A DNA stretch of 64,000 nt, taken from NCBI RefSeq assembly GCF_000021945.1, contig NC_011831.1, positions 62,001-126,000 of the forward strand, written 5' to 3'. This document shows positions 27,906-36,461 of this stretch, one piece after another (the first letter of the stretch is position 1; each line of letters starts with the position of its first letter). Both the position numbers and the translations under genes were made by a program. The notes beneath the pieces are model-generated. The model had not been told where the DNA came from. It ran no database searches and saw nothing but the letters and a program-made list of their open reading frames with translations. Origin of the DNA: Chloroflexus aggregans DSM 9485 (GTDB lineage: Bacteria > Chloroflexota > Chloroflexia > Chloroflexales > Chloroflexaceae).

Positions 27906-27921
27906 CGCAGCGTGTTATAAT
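27906..27921 (+). promoter_or_regulatory. phaR promoter -10 region
   Basis: CGCAGCGTGTTATAAT (27906-27921) repeats, base for base, the sequence before the phasin-like gene, with TATAAT at 27916-27921. Likely a shared -10 and regulator-contact element. Confidence 0.55.
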
Positions 27922-28005
27922 TGCCGCTGAGACTATCACCACGGCGCTCGACGCTATGGCTGCTGTATAGTCGGCTACCACGACGCAGCACAAGGCGGCA
28001 ATACG

Positions 28006-28533
28006 ATGCATGTTATCAAAAAATACGCCAACCGGAAGCTGTATCATACGAACGAGAAGCGGTATATCACCCTTGACGGCATTGCTCAGCTTGTTCAGAA
28101 GGGTGAAACCGTTCAGGTGCTAGATAACGAAACGGGTGATGATATTACGGCCAATATTTTGGCTCAGGTTGTGTTACAGGCCCGTGGCCGTAATTCACCG
28201 CTACCCACCAATTTATTGACCGGTCTGATACAGGTGGGTGGCGATACACTGTCCACTCTCCGGCGTACACTCTTTAGTTCGCTGGGCGGCGACGATCTGA
28301 TCGATGCTGAAATCGGTCGCCGGATCGATGTTTTGGTTGATGAAGGTGAGCTTTCGCCTGAAGAAGCCGATCGCTGGCGCAAACTGTTATTGCGCCAAGA
28401 GTTTGCCCGCGATGCGCGTGACCAGCTCGCCGATCGAATCGCTGATGTTCCAACTCGAAACGATGTTGAACGGCTCCACGCCCAGATCGACGCGCTTGCC
28501 AATATGGTTGAGCAGTTGTTACGCCGGCGTTAG
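28006..28533 (+). CDS. phaR: PHA accumulation regulator PhaR
   Basis: 175 residues. The N-terminal PHB_acc_N DNA-binding domain is clear: IKKYANRKLYHTNEKRYITL, then the domain end at about residue 62 (LAQVVLQ). The C-terminal half is helical and coiled-coil (VERLHAQIDALANMVEQLL), and contains a phasin-like block SSLGGDDLIDAEIGRRIDVLVDEGELSPEEADRW, akin to the phasin gene product upstream. PhaR represses phasin genes and is titrated by nascent granules. The start ATG 28006 is followed by the conserved KKYANRKLY, supporting it. Confidence 0.88.
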   Translation: MHVIKKYANRKLYHTNEKRYITLDGIAQLVQKGETVQVLDNETGDDITANILAQVVLQARGRNSPLPTNLLTGLIQVGGDTLSTLRRTLFSSLGGDDLIDAEIGRRIDVLVDEGELSPEEADRWRKLLLRQEFARDARDQLADRIADVPTRNDVERLHAQIDALANMVEQLLRRR

Positions 28534-28578
28534 CGTGTTGAAGAGCGGCCAGTAATACTACACGCAAAGAGGCAGTTT

Positions 28579-29796
28579 ATGCATCGTAGCACAACCGCTC
28601 TGGTTCTGGCCGGTGGTGGCGTTGCCGGCGCCGCGTATGAGATCGGTGCCCTTTGCGCTATCGATCAAGTACTCGATCACCTTTCGGTCAACGAGTTTGA
28701 TATCTATGTCGGTACAAGCGCCGGCGCATTGATCAATGCTTGTCTAGCCAATAATATGTCGCCGCGCACGCTGATTAGCGTGCTCGAACGTTCCTTGCTC
28801 GGCATTGATCAACTCGAACCACACCATCTCTATCAGTTGAACCTCGCCGATCTGGTGCGGCGTGGCTTGCAGTTACCCGGTGCCGTGGTGCAAGCACTCC
28901 GGCGTTGGTTGCGCGAGGGTCAGGAGGCGTCGCTGCTTGACCTTCTCGAAACGCTGGCAGTGGGTTTGCCGACCGGTATTTACGATTCACAGGCGCTCGA
29001 ACGCTATGTTCGTGTGGCCCTTGAACAGCCCGGTCGCTCGAATCGGTTTCACGATCTTGACCGTGAATTACTAATTATTGCCACCGATCTCGACAGCGGT
29101 GAACGGGCGGTATTTGGGTTGCCACCACTCGATCAGGTGCCTATTTCGCTGGCCGTTTGTGCATCGGCGGCGATCCCGATCTTCTATCGTCCGGTACGGA
29201 TAGGTGACCGGGATTACATCGATGGCGGTCTCCGCGGTACTGCCAGCCTTGATATCGCTATTGAGCGTGGTGCTGAGCTAATCGTTTGTATTAATCCGAT
29301 GGTACCGTTTGACAACCGTCGTCATCCGCCCGGTGCGGCGATTAGTGATCAGGGTATTCAGCGCATCGGCAATCAAGTATTCCGCACCTTCATCCACGCG
29401 GGCCTCCATTACCATATCAAGCAGGTGCGCCGTCGCCACCCAGAAGTGGATATTATCTTGATCGAGCCTTCACGGCACGACCGCATTATGTTTGCCGAGA
29501 ATACCATGCGTTTCCGTACCCGTATGCAAATTGCCCGCCACGGGTTCGAGAGCGTCGCCCGCCAATTGGTTGAGCACTATCCGTACTATCGGACCATGCT
29601 TGCTCGGCATGGAATTGCGATCAGCGATGAGCGGATCCGACAGGATCTGCGCAATCTGGCGGTCGCAGGTGATGATCCGCACTTGGTACGAGCAGCGTTA
29701 GTGACCGGTGGATCGTTGCATACTGCGCCGGAGGGGCTCGCCTCAACGCTGGCTGAGCTAGATCGGTTGTTGTCTCGGTTTGAGGTAGCCCGTTGA
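28579..29796 (+). CDS. Patatin-like phospholipase/lipid hydrolase
   Basis: 405 residues. Oxyanion hole ALVLAGGGVAGAAYEIGAL at the N-terminus, nucleophile motif GTSAG (Ser near 52), and the catalytic Asp in DGGLRG (near 217) form the Ser-Asp dyad. No signal peptide, so cytoplasmic. It sits 46 bp after phaR; an action on membrane lipids or on PHA-granule surfaces is possible, the latter being inference from context. The ORF ends 2 bp before the glycosyltransferase start. Confidence 0.87.
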   Translation: MHRSTTALVLAGGGVAGAAYEIGALCAIDQVLDHLSVNEFDIYVGTSAGALINACLANNMSPRTLISVLERSLLGIDQLEPHHLYQLNLADLVRRGLQLPGAVVQALRRWLREGQEASLLDLLETLAVGLPTGIYDSQALERYVRVALEQPGRSNRFHDLDRELLIIATDLDSGERAVFGLPPLDQVPISLAVCASAAIPIFYRPVRIGDRDYIDGGLRGTASLDIAIERGAELIVCINPMVPFDNRRHPPGAAISDQGIQRIGNQVFRTFIHAGLHYHIKQVRRRHPEVDIILIEPSRHDRIMFAENTMRFRTRMQIARHGFESVARQLVEHYPYYRTMLARHGIAISDERIRQDLRNLAVAGDDPHLVRAALVTGGSLHTAPEGLASTLAELDRLLSRFEVAR

Positions 29797-29797
29797 G

Positions 29798-31009
29798 ATG
29801 ATTGTCTACATTGCCTATCCGACGAGCCTCAATTTGCAGTCGGCCAATGCCCTCCAAACGTTTACCACGTTGCGGGAGCTGCGTGCTCGCCGACCCGATA
29901 CGTTGGCCCTTATTCCGCGCTGGGGCAATGAACCGAGCCGGTTTTTTGAGGTAGGTGTGGTGCATTTACCACGACCGGCGATCGGGAAGTTGTCACGTTT
30001 GTACAAGAGCACGTTGCTCTATTACCTTGAGCACTCGGCGTTTGCCGCGATGACGGCAACCGTCGTTGCGCTGCATCGCCACCATGTGCAAGCGGTGTAT
30101 ATTCGTCAGCCGATTATCGCGGCGTGGTGGGCCGGAGTCTTCGGGCCACGTCTCGGCTTACCGGTGATTTATGAAGCCCATGATCTTGAGTCACGCAATC
30201 CATCGCGGGCTAAGGAGCCATGGGCCCGCGGCCTCCTCGATTTGATCGATCGCACGGCGCTCTGTCGATCAAGTGCCGTCGTTTCGCTCACCGATAATTT
30301 TCGGCGTTTGTTAGCACAGATTGAGTGGCGTGATCCGGCCGAGGTAGCCGTCATTCCTGATGCGTATGATGAACAGGTCTTTCTGCCGCAGGACCGTGCG
30401 GCGTGTCGTCGTGGGTTAGGGTTACCCGCCGATGCCCCTATCGTAGCCTATGCCGGTATGACCTTTGCCCATCGTTGGCTCGATGGCCTGCTCAGTGCCA
30501 TTCGTCGGCTCCGGGCTATCTACCCGACGCTGATCGGGATTATCATCGGTGGGCGACCCGGTGAGCGAGCGGCGTTGGCGGCCCATGCGTTGAGCGAGGG
30601 GTTACGAGTTGCGGAAACGACGGCAATGCCAGCCGATCTCTATCTCTTACCACCGCGACCACAACCTGAAGTCGTATCCTGTTTAGGGGCAGCCAATGTG
30701 TTGGTGATTCCCGACACAGTGACTGATGTGACGGCATCACCGCTTAAGCTGTTTGAGTATATGGCGTTGGGCTTGCCGATAGTCCTACCAGCAATTCCGG
30801 CGCTCTACGAGATCTTGCCATCGCATTTGGCTTACAGCTTTACGCGACGCGATCTGAATGGGCTGCAAGCAGCTCTGACGGCTGCGCTGGCGGAGCGTGA
30901 TCCGGCATTGGCAACGGAACGGCAGCGGTTAGCCGCCGAACACACCTATGGTCGGCGGGCGGAGCGGATCATCGCTTTGGTTGAGCAGGTAGCGCAACGC
31001 ACGTTGTGA
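29798..31009 (+). CDS. Glycosyltransferase, GT-B fold (family 4-like)
   Basis: 403 residues. N-terminal Rossmann part (IVYIAYPTSLNLQSANALQTF) with the acceptor-side region PVIYEAHDLESRNPS, and a GT4-type C-terminal domain: VAYAGMTF, then PDTVTDVTASPLKLFEYMALGLPIVLP, close to the GT4 E-x7-E motif but with different spacing (SPLKLFEYMALG). Likely transfers a sugar to an envelope glycan or lipid. Translationally coupled to the patatin gene (start overlaps the TGAGATG junction). Confidence 0.82.
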   Translation: MIVYIAYPTSLNLQSANALQTFTTLRELRARRPDTLALIPRWGNEPSRFFEVGVVHLPRPAIGKLSRLYKSTLLYYLEHSAFAAMTATVVALHRHHVQAVYIRQPIIAAWWAGVFGPRLGLPVIYEAHDLESRNPSRAKEPWARGLLDLIDRTALCRSSAVVSLTDNFRRLLAQIEWRDPAEVAVIPDAYDEQVFLPQDRAACRRGLGLPADAPIVAYAGMTFAHRWLDGLLSAIRRLRAIYPTLIGIIIGGRPGERAALAAHALSEGLRVAETTAMPADLYLLPPRPQPEVVSCLGAANVLVIPDTVTDVTASPLKLFEYMALGLPIVLPAIPALYEILPSHLAYSFTRRDLNGLQAALTAALAERDPALATERQRLAAEHTYGRRAERIIALVEQVAQRTL

Positions 31010-31057
31010 ACGACGCGAACTCATTTCTAGAGGATGCAGAACGCAAGCACGACGTCC

Positions 31058-32926
31058 TTACGGTTCAGTCGGTGCTTGCCAGAGGCAGATTCGGCCATCG
31101 TGGGAACCGGTAGCCAGTAATTGACCATCAGGGCTAAAATTCAGGCAACTAACACCGGCGCTATGTTCGAGGATCAGCGGTAGTGGTTGCCCGTGTTCAA
31201 CATTCCAGAACCGCGCACTGCGATCTTCACTGACCGACGCAAGCAAAGGTGCGCGAGGACTAAACGCCAGCTCGCGGACCGGTGCAGTATGCCCTTGGAG
31301 TGTATCAAGAGGATGGCGATCTTTCAGTCGCCATAAGCGAATGGTCGTACCGCTACTGGCGGCAATGATGGTGCTGGCCGGATTGAAGGCAACGCTGTAA
31401 ATAAAGGTGTTAAAACCACTAATCGGATCGAGGGCTTGCTGATCGGCAATCTGCCAAAGATAGATCGCCCCATCGTAACAGCCGGCGGCCAAGAATGATC
31501 CATTCGGTGAAAAGCTCAGCGAATGCACGAATGGGCAGGAAAACAGGCCAATTGGCTCGATCTTCTCTTGCTTGAGCAGATAGAGCGTGATAGCATTACC
31601 CCAACCGCCGGCGGCCAGGTGACGACCATCAGGACTAAAACTAACACTCTCAATCGGGCAGCCGGGATGATGAATGATCTGGAGTGTCTGCCAATCGGAG
31701 GTGCGCCAGATGCGGACCGTCTCATCATCGCTGCCGGTAGCGATGAGTTTACCATCGGGACTGAACGCAACGGTTCGTACCGTGCTCTCGTGACCACGTA
31801 ACGTTACCTTCTGTTCACCGGTAGCGACTTCCCATACGCCGACGGTATAGTCGTCGTGACCGGCCAACAACCACTTGCCATCGGGTGAAAAAGCAATGCT
31901 CCGCACCGGACTGCCGGTAATCAGGCGCCGGATCATTGTGCCGACGGGTGGTGTTGTTGGTCGACTCGGCGTTGTTGACGGTTGGGCCGGGGTTGCCGTT
32001 GTATCGGCTTGCAGCGGTGGTGAAACTGATGATGGGGTGATTGGAGGAACAGAACTCGGAATGGCGGTCACTGCCGAACGCCCACGTAAGCGGTGCAATG
32101 CCTCGCGCATATCACGGGCCGATTGTGGCCGCTGATGAATCAGCGTCGCCATTCCTTGCTCGATGAGTTGAGCGAATCCCTCCGGTACATGCGGTGCAAG
32201 TGTACGGATGGGCCGCAAGGGATCGGGTTGTCCGTTAACGATACTCGCCATGCGAGTCATGGCATCTGGCGGTAACACGCCGGTCAGCAGGTGATAAACA
32301 GTAGCCGAAAGGGCATAAATATCGCTGCGGGGGTCGGGTTCGCCATCGCGCATCTGCTCATACGGTGCGTATGGAGGGGTAAAGCCATACACTTTGCGAA
32401 CATTCGGCCCCTCAAGTCCGGCGAAGACGGTCATGCCACCGCGGGCCAGCCCAAAATCGAGCAAAATAATGTCGTGACTTGCGGTGAGTTTGAGATTTTT
32501 CGGTTTAATATCACGATGAATAACCGGTATTGGTCGCGTATGCAGATAGTTCAACACATCGAGGAGTTGATCCGTCCACTTGACCACCATTGGCAATAGC
32601 TTTGGCGAAGCAAACCGGCGGCCAAGGCGGGCCAACTGGTTACCGAGATCTTCGCCGTGGATAAACTCCATCACCAGAAACTGACCTTGGGGATCGATGA
32701 AGTGGTCGATAACTCGTGGTAAGGCTTGATGGCGTAACCGGGCCAAGATTTGGGCTTCACGCTCAAATGCTTCTCGGTATGCCTCATCGGTAAAAAGGGT
32801 CTGTTTGAGCGCGACGTCGATGCGTAGCCGGAGATCGCGGGCCTGGTAGACGGCGCCCATTCCGCCCTTGGCAATTTGGGTGATGATACGGTATCGGCCT
32901 TGTAAAACTGTTTCCGGCGCAAGCAT
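31058..32926 (-). CDS. Ser/Thr protein kinase with C-terminal WD40 propeller
   Basis: About 622 residues. Kinase domain at roughly 10-270: glycine loop IAKGGMGAVYQA, VALKQ lysine, VIHRDIKPKNLKL catalytic loop and DFGLARG. Then a Ser/Pro/Thr linker (about 290-335), and seven WD40 repeats (VRSIAFSPDG, VRTVAFSPDG, IESVSFSPDG, VHSLSFSPNG, IYSVAFNPAS, VRELAFSPRA, VSCLNFSPDG) to the C-terminus. Without a transmembrane segment it is cytoplasmic. Start at 32926 is placed 8 nt after CGGAG; another ATG exists at 32932. Convergent with the glycosyltransferase gene. Confidence 0.9.
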   Translation of the reverse strand: MLAPETVLQGRYRIITQIAKGGMGAVYQARDLRLRIDVALKQTLFTDEAYREAFEREAQILARLRHQALPRVIDHFIDPQGQFLVMEFIHGEDLGNQLARLGRRFASPKLLPMVVKWTDQLLDVLNYLHTRPIPVIHRDIKPKNLKLTASHDIILLDFGLARGGMTVFAGLEGPNVRKVYGFTPPYAPYEQMRDGEPDPRSDIYALSATVYHLLTGVLPPDAMTRMASIVNGQPDPLRPIRTLAPHVPEGFAQLIEQGMATLIHQRPQSARDMREALHRLRGRSAVTAIPSSVPPITPSSVSPPLQADTTATPAQPSTTPSRPTTPPVGTMIRRLITGSPVRSIAFSPDGKWLLAGHDDYTVGVWEVATGEQKVTLRGHESTVRTVAFSPDGKLIATGSDDETVRIWRTSDWQTLQIIHHPGCPIESVSFSPDGRHLAAGGWGNAITLYLLKQEKIEPIGLFSCPFVHSLSFSPNGSFLAAGCYDGAIYLWQIADQQALDPISGFNTFIYSVAFNPASTIIAASSGTTIRLWRLKDRHPLDTLQGHTAPVRELAFSPRAPLLASVSEDRSARFWNVEHGQPLPLILEHSAGVSCLNFSPDGQLLATGSHDGRICLWQAPTEP

Positions 32927-33027
32927 GCGCATTACTCCGGTTAATCCGAACACACTGATCCGTATTATAGCAAATGATAGAACCCGCTACGGTAACATCT
33001 TTGTAAGGGATGGTGCAGCAACCGTCG

Positions 33028-33752
33028 GGGCAGGCACGGGGGCCTGCCCCAAGCCGGGGGTCTGCCCCAAGCCGGGGGTCTGCCCCGACCGCCCAAACGT
33101 GATCGTTGGGGCAGGCACGGGGGCCTGACCCGACCTAGGGGTCTGCCCCAAGCCGGGATCTACCCCAACCTGGGGGCCTGCCCCAACCTGGGGGCCTGCC
33201 CCAACCTGGGGGCCTGCCCCAACCTGGGGGCCTGCCCCAACCTGGGGGCCTGCCCCAACCTGGGGGCCTGCCCCAACCTGGGGGCCTGCCCCAAGCCGGG
33301 AGCCTGCCCCGACCCAGGGGTCTGCCCCAAGCCGGGATCTACCCCAACCCGGGGGCCTACCCCAACCCGGGGCCCTGCCCCAACCTGGGGGCCTGCCCCG
33401 ACCCGGGGGCCTGCCCCGACCCGGGGGCCTGCCCCAAGCCGGGGGCCTGCCCTAAGCCGGGGGCCTGCCCCGACCCGGGGGTCTGCCCCAAGCCGGGGGC
33501 CTGCCCTAAGCCGGGGGCCTGCCCCAAGCCGAGGGCCTACCCCAAGCCGGGGGTCTGCCCCAACCTGGGGGCCTGCCCCAAGCCGGGGGTCTGCCCCAAC
33601 CTGGGGGTCTGCCCCGACCCGGAGGCCTGCCCCGATCGCCCAAACGTAATCGTTGGGGCAGGCACGGAGGCCTGCCCCTACCGTTGGGGTCGGTACGGGG
33701 GCCGGCACGGGGGCCTGCCCCGACCGCCCAAACGTGATCGTCGGGGCAGGCC
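33028..33752. repeat. GC-rich 18-bp tandem repeat array
   Basis: About 700 bp made of 18-bp units of the type CCCCAAssTGGGGGCCTG. Seven exact copies stand at 33163-33288, with degenerate copies on both sides. Each unit can fold on itself (GGGGG...CCCC). A block CGCCCAAACGT.ATCGT.GGGGCAGGC occurs three times, at about 33090-33116, 33637-33663 and 33722-33749, framing the array. It lies between the kinase gene start and the glpC stop; its open frames (hexapeptide repeats such as LGQAPR) are artefacts of the period of 18. Confidence 0.9.
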
Positions 33753-33754
33753 TT

Positions 33755-34984
33755 CTATACCGCCAGCCCATACGCTTCGGCAAGGATTTCTATCGGGTGG
33801 CGTGTCGCCACACCGGTAGCGCCGCTGATTTGCCAGCGACAGGTTTCGCTGTCGCAGAGGGCAAGCGGTTGACCACTTGTGCGGACGAACTCGAACAACG
33901 GTTTGCCGACATCGATAGCGATCTGATATTTCTCACGCTTGAGGCCATACGTGCCGGCAATGCCACAACACTCGGCCCGACTCTCGATCAGGTGTAAGCC
34001 GGGGATCAGAGCAAGCACATCGAGCACGGGGCGCCCGATCCGATGGGCACGTAGTTGACAAGGGGGATGGTAGGGCAGTGTACGTTCGAGAGGCCGGAAG
34101 TCGGTGCGTAGGCGTCCTTGTTCGTGAAGATCGCGCAGGAACTCGAAGATGTCGTAGGTACCGGCGGCCACAGCACGAACATCGTCGCCGTGCAAGCCGA
34201 GCAGTTCAGGCGCTTCTTCCTTTAACGTCAGGGTGCAACTGGTACTGGTGCCGACAATCGGGATACCAGATCGAGCGTAAGGTAAAAGTTGGGCAACGTT
34301 GTATTCGTGGTGCTTTTGTGCCGCGGGAAAATCGCCGTTCGAGAGCAGTGGTAATCCACAGCAACGCTGCGGCGGCAGAATAACCTCAAAGCCGAGGTGC
34401 TCAAGCACGGCAATAGCCGCCTGACCGACGTGTGGTTCGTAGTAATTGGTGCTACAGCCGTGGAAGTAGACAATCTGTGGTCGGCGACCGGTTGTTGACG
34501 GTTTGCGTCGCTTGAACCAACTACGGAAGGTGTAGGTACTGGCCTTTGGGAGCGGCGCGTGGCGGTGAATACCCATCACCTGTTCGATTAACCAACGCGC
34601 CGGCGCAAAGCTGAGGGTGAAGTTGACCAGCGGCGCGTGCGGCCCACTACTGAGCCGTCCGACTAACCCCGAACGGGCAATGATCCGGTTGCGCAGCGGC
34701 ATCCCGCGTTCGGCGACCATTTGTGCTCGCGCACGTGCGTTCAATTCGGCGATGCGTACTCCGGTTGGGCAGACTTGATTACAGACGCGGCATCCCGAGC
34801 AGTAGTCTACCGACGCATCGGGCACCGGTTGAGCTTTGTGACGAAAGCGTTGGGCTTGAGGCCCGACGTATTTGGGGCCGGGGAAGGCATCGGTAACGGC
34901 TGCAACCGGACATGCCGAGGTGCAGATGTTGCATTTGATACAGTGATCGAGTGATTGGGTGAGTGAGAGTTCGATATGATCCAT
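33755..34984 (-). CDS. glpC: Anaerobic glycerol-3-phosphate dehydrogenase, subunit C
   Basis: 409 residues. Two 4Fe-4S motifs in the N-terminus (CIKCNICTSACPV and CSGCRVCNQVCPTG), followed by two CCG-type cysteine-rich domains (HGCSTNYYEPH...RCCGLPLLSNGD and PPCQLRAHRIG...AECCGIAGTYGLK). It links GlpAB to the membrane quinone pool. The last gene of the glp operon. It is separated from glpB by a 29-bp hairpin repeat array and its stop abuts the tandem repeat region. Confidence 0.93.
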   Translation of the reverse strand: MDHIELSLTQSLDHCIKCNICTSACPVAAVTDAFPGPKYVGPQAQRFRHKAQPVPDASVDYCSGCRVCNQVCPTGVRIAELNARARAQMVAERGMPLRNRIIARSGLVGRLSSGPHAPLVNFTLSFAPARWLIEQVMGIHRHAPLPKASTYTFRSWFKRRKPSTTGRRPQIVYFHGCSTNYYEPHVGQAAIAVLEHLGFEVILPPQRCCGLPLLSNGDFPAAQKHHEYNVAQLLPYARSGIPIVGTSTSCTLTLKEEAPELLGLHGDDVRAVAAGTYDIFEFLRDLHEQGRLRTDFRPLERTLPYHPPCQLRAHRIGRPVLDVLALIPGLHLIESRAECCGIAGTYGLKREKYQIAIDVGKPLFEFVRTSGQPLALCDSETCRWQISGATGVATRHPIEILAEAYGLAV

Positions 34985-35011
34985 AGTGGAGATTCCTCTA
35001 TTCTATTTAGA

Positions 35012-35198
35012 GCCGCACTGCCGTGCGGCTGTATTTTAGAGCCGCACTGCCGTGCGGCTGTACGAAATGCGGCGGCGAGCGGAGCTTTGTGGCGCCGCAC
35101 TGCCGTGCGGTTGTATTTTAGAGCCGCACTGCCGTGCGGCTGTATTTTAGAGCCGCACTGCCGTGCGGCTGTATTTTAGAGCCGCACTGCCGTGCGGC
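35012..35198. repeat. Six-copy hairpin repeat array between glpB and glpC
   Basis: Six copies of GCCGCACTGCCGTGCGGC, each a 7-bp perfect stem with a TGCC loop, start at 35012, 35041, 35094, 35123, 35152 and 35181. Four of the gaps follow a 29-bp period with TGTATTTTAGA spacer; the second gap holds a 35-bp variant. In copy 3 the last base is T. This sits inside the operon, in the transcribed leader of glpC. Confidence 0.93.
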
Positions 35199-35205
35199 TG
35201 TACGT

Positions 35206-36444
35206 TTATGCCTGCCCGGCGGCCCAGCCGGTGGCGATGGCAGCCCCTTCGAGGCAGCCTTCGCGAATCGGATCGTAGCCGGCCAGTGCGCCGCCAGTGA
35301 TCTGCACGTTCTCATACACCAGCCGACCCGCGGCATCGAGAGGGCGGAGGTGTCGATCAACGCGAACCCCACTTTGGAAGACGGGATGACCGTGTTCGTC
35401 GAGGAAGCGTGGTGCAAACCAGCCTGCCCGTGCGTCCGGTGTTTGCAGTGGTAAGTCGAGGGCCGTCTCGCGCAGATGACCTTCCGGTGTGGCACGCACA
35501 CCACCACCGAGAATACCACCGGTTGCCAATATCCAACGTCGTGCGGTGTGGCGTTGTGCACGAGCGGCCGCTTCACTAAACACGGCAACGAGGGTGTCAC
35601 CGATATGTTCGGCACGCATCACAAACCCACCTAACTGGATACGGCCACCGAGTTTGAGAAAGGCATCTTCCAACAGATGGTACAACCTCATACCGGGTAC
35701 TGAAACCGGTAGGGTTGGGATTTCAAAAATCAATGCACCGGCACGATTTTGTAGGTCACGCACAATCTCGGTAGCGTGTTTCAAGCCAAGGATGGCGGGG
35801 AGACCGATCCGAACATAGCCACCTTTGCGTACTAAGTCGGCAAGCTGCTCGCCAAGATGGGCGCGGAAGGTGGGTTGATCGCACAAGCGTGCGAGGGTGA
35901 CCGGACTAATATCGTGGCGATGGTGGGTTGGTGGTAAGGTGAGTTGCGCTGCCTCAGCAGGGATTCCTTGGGCGCGCAAATTAGCCGCAATAAGCGGCGG
36001 GAAAAAATCTCGCAATTCGGCAAAGCTGGCGATGAGCGTTGGCCGGCCATCACGCAGTTGTCGTGCATCACCGGCAATCATCGTCGCAGGCGCGAAGGCA
36101 GTAGGGCGAAGGGCACCCAACGCGGTGGGCAAGAGCAGGTTACGAGTAAAACTGCCGACAAGTGGATAGCCGGCAGCTTCGGCGATTGCGCGTAGCCGAT
36201 TGATCCCATCTTCGATCATCCGCGGCCCGGCCAATGCATACGGGTGTTGTGGGTTCTGAACCGCAACCTGGGCAATGGCCGCCCACGGGTCTTCTCCTCC
36301 GGCCAAGAGGTCAATACAGCCGGTTGACCAGTGGGTTGCGCCATGACCTTTCGCCAGCACGAGCACCCGTTCACCACGTTCAGCGCGCCCGATAGCAGCC
36401 ATCATTCCGGCCAGCCCGGCGCCAATCACAATCGTATCATACAT
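35206..36444 (-). CDS. glpB: Anaerobic glycerol-3-phosphate dehydrogenase, subunit B
   Basis: 412 residues, flavoprotein fold with N-terminal dinucleotide motif YDTIVIGAGLAGMMAAIGRAE. Anaerobic GlpB forms a complex with GlpA and GlpC. GGAGAG precedes the ATG. The glpA stop lies about 18 bp upstream of its start. The C-terminal GGALAGYDPIREGCLEGAAIATGWAAG is a typical family end. The next gene, glpC, is 220 bp away across the hairpin array. Confidence 0.92.
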   Translation of the reverse strand: MYDTIVIGAGLAGMMAAIGRAERGERVLVLAKGHGATHWSTGCIDLLAGGEDPWAAIAQVAVQNPQHPYALAGPRMIEDGINRLRAIAEAAGYPLVGSFTRNLLLPTALGALRPTAFAPATMIAGDARQLRDGRPTLIASFAELRDFFPPLIAANLRAQGIPAEAAQLTLPPTHHRHDISPVTLARLCDQPTFRAHLGEQLADLVRKGGYVRIGLPAILGLKHATEIVRDLQNRAGALIFEIPTLPVSVPGMRLYHLLEDAFLKLGGRIQLGGFVMRAEHIGDTLVAVFSEAAARAQRHTARRWILATGGILGGGVRATPEGHLRETALDLPLQTPDARAGWFAPRFLDEHGHPVFQSGVRVDRHLRPLDAAGRLVYENVQITGGALAGYDPIREGCLEGAAIATGWAAGQA

Positions 36445-36461
36445 ACCAACTCTCCAGGTGG

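Noticed and set aside
33160-33783. 207-codon minus-strand frame of repeated hexapeptides (LGQAPR, VGAGPR)
   Set aside because: The frame exists because the 18-bp repeat has no stop in this phase; it lacks a ribosome site and the period explains it completely.
35012-35198. Possible CRISPR array
   Set aside because: The intervals between repeats are the same sequence (TGTATTTTAGA), not unique spacers, and there are no cas genes, so it is a tandem hairpin repeat.
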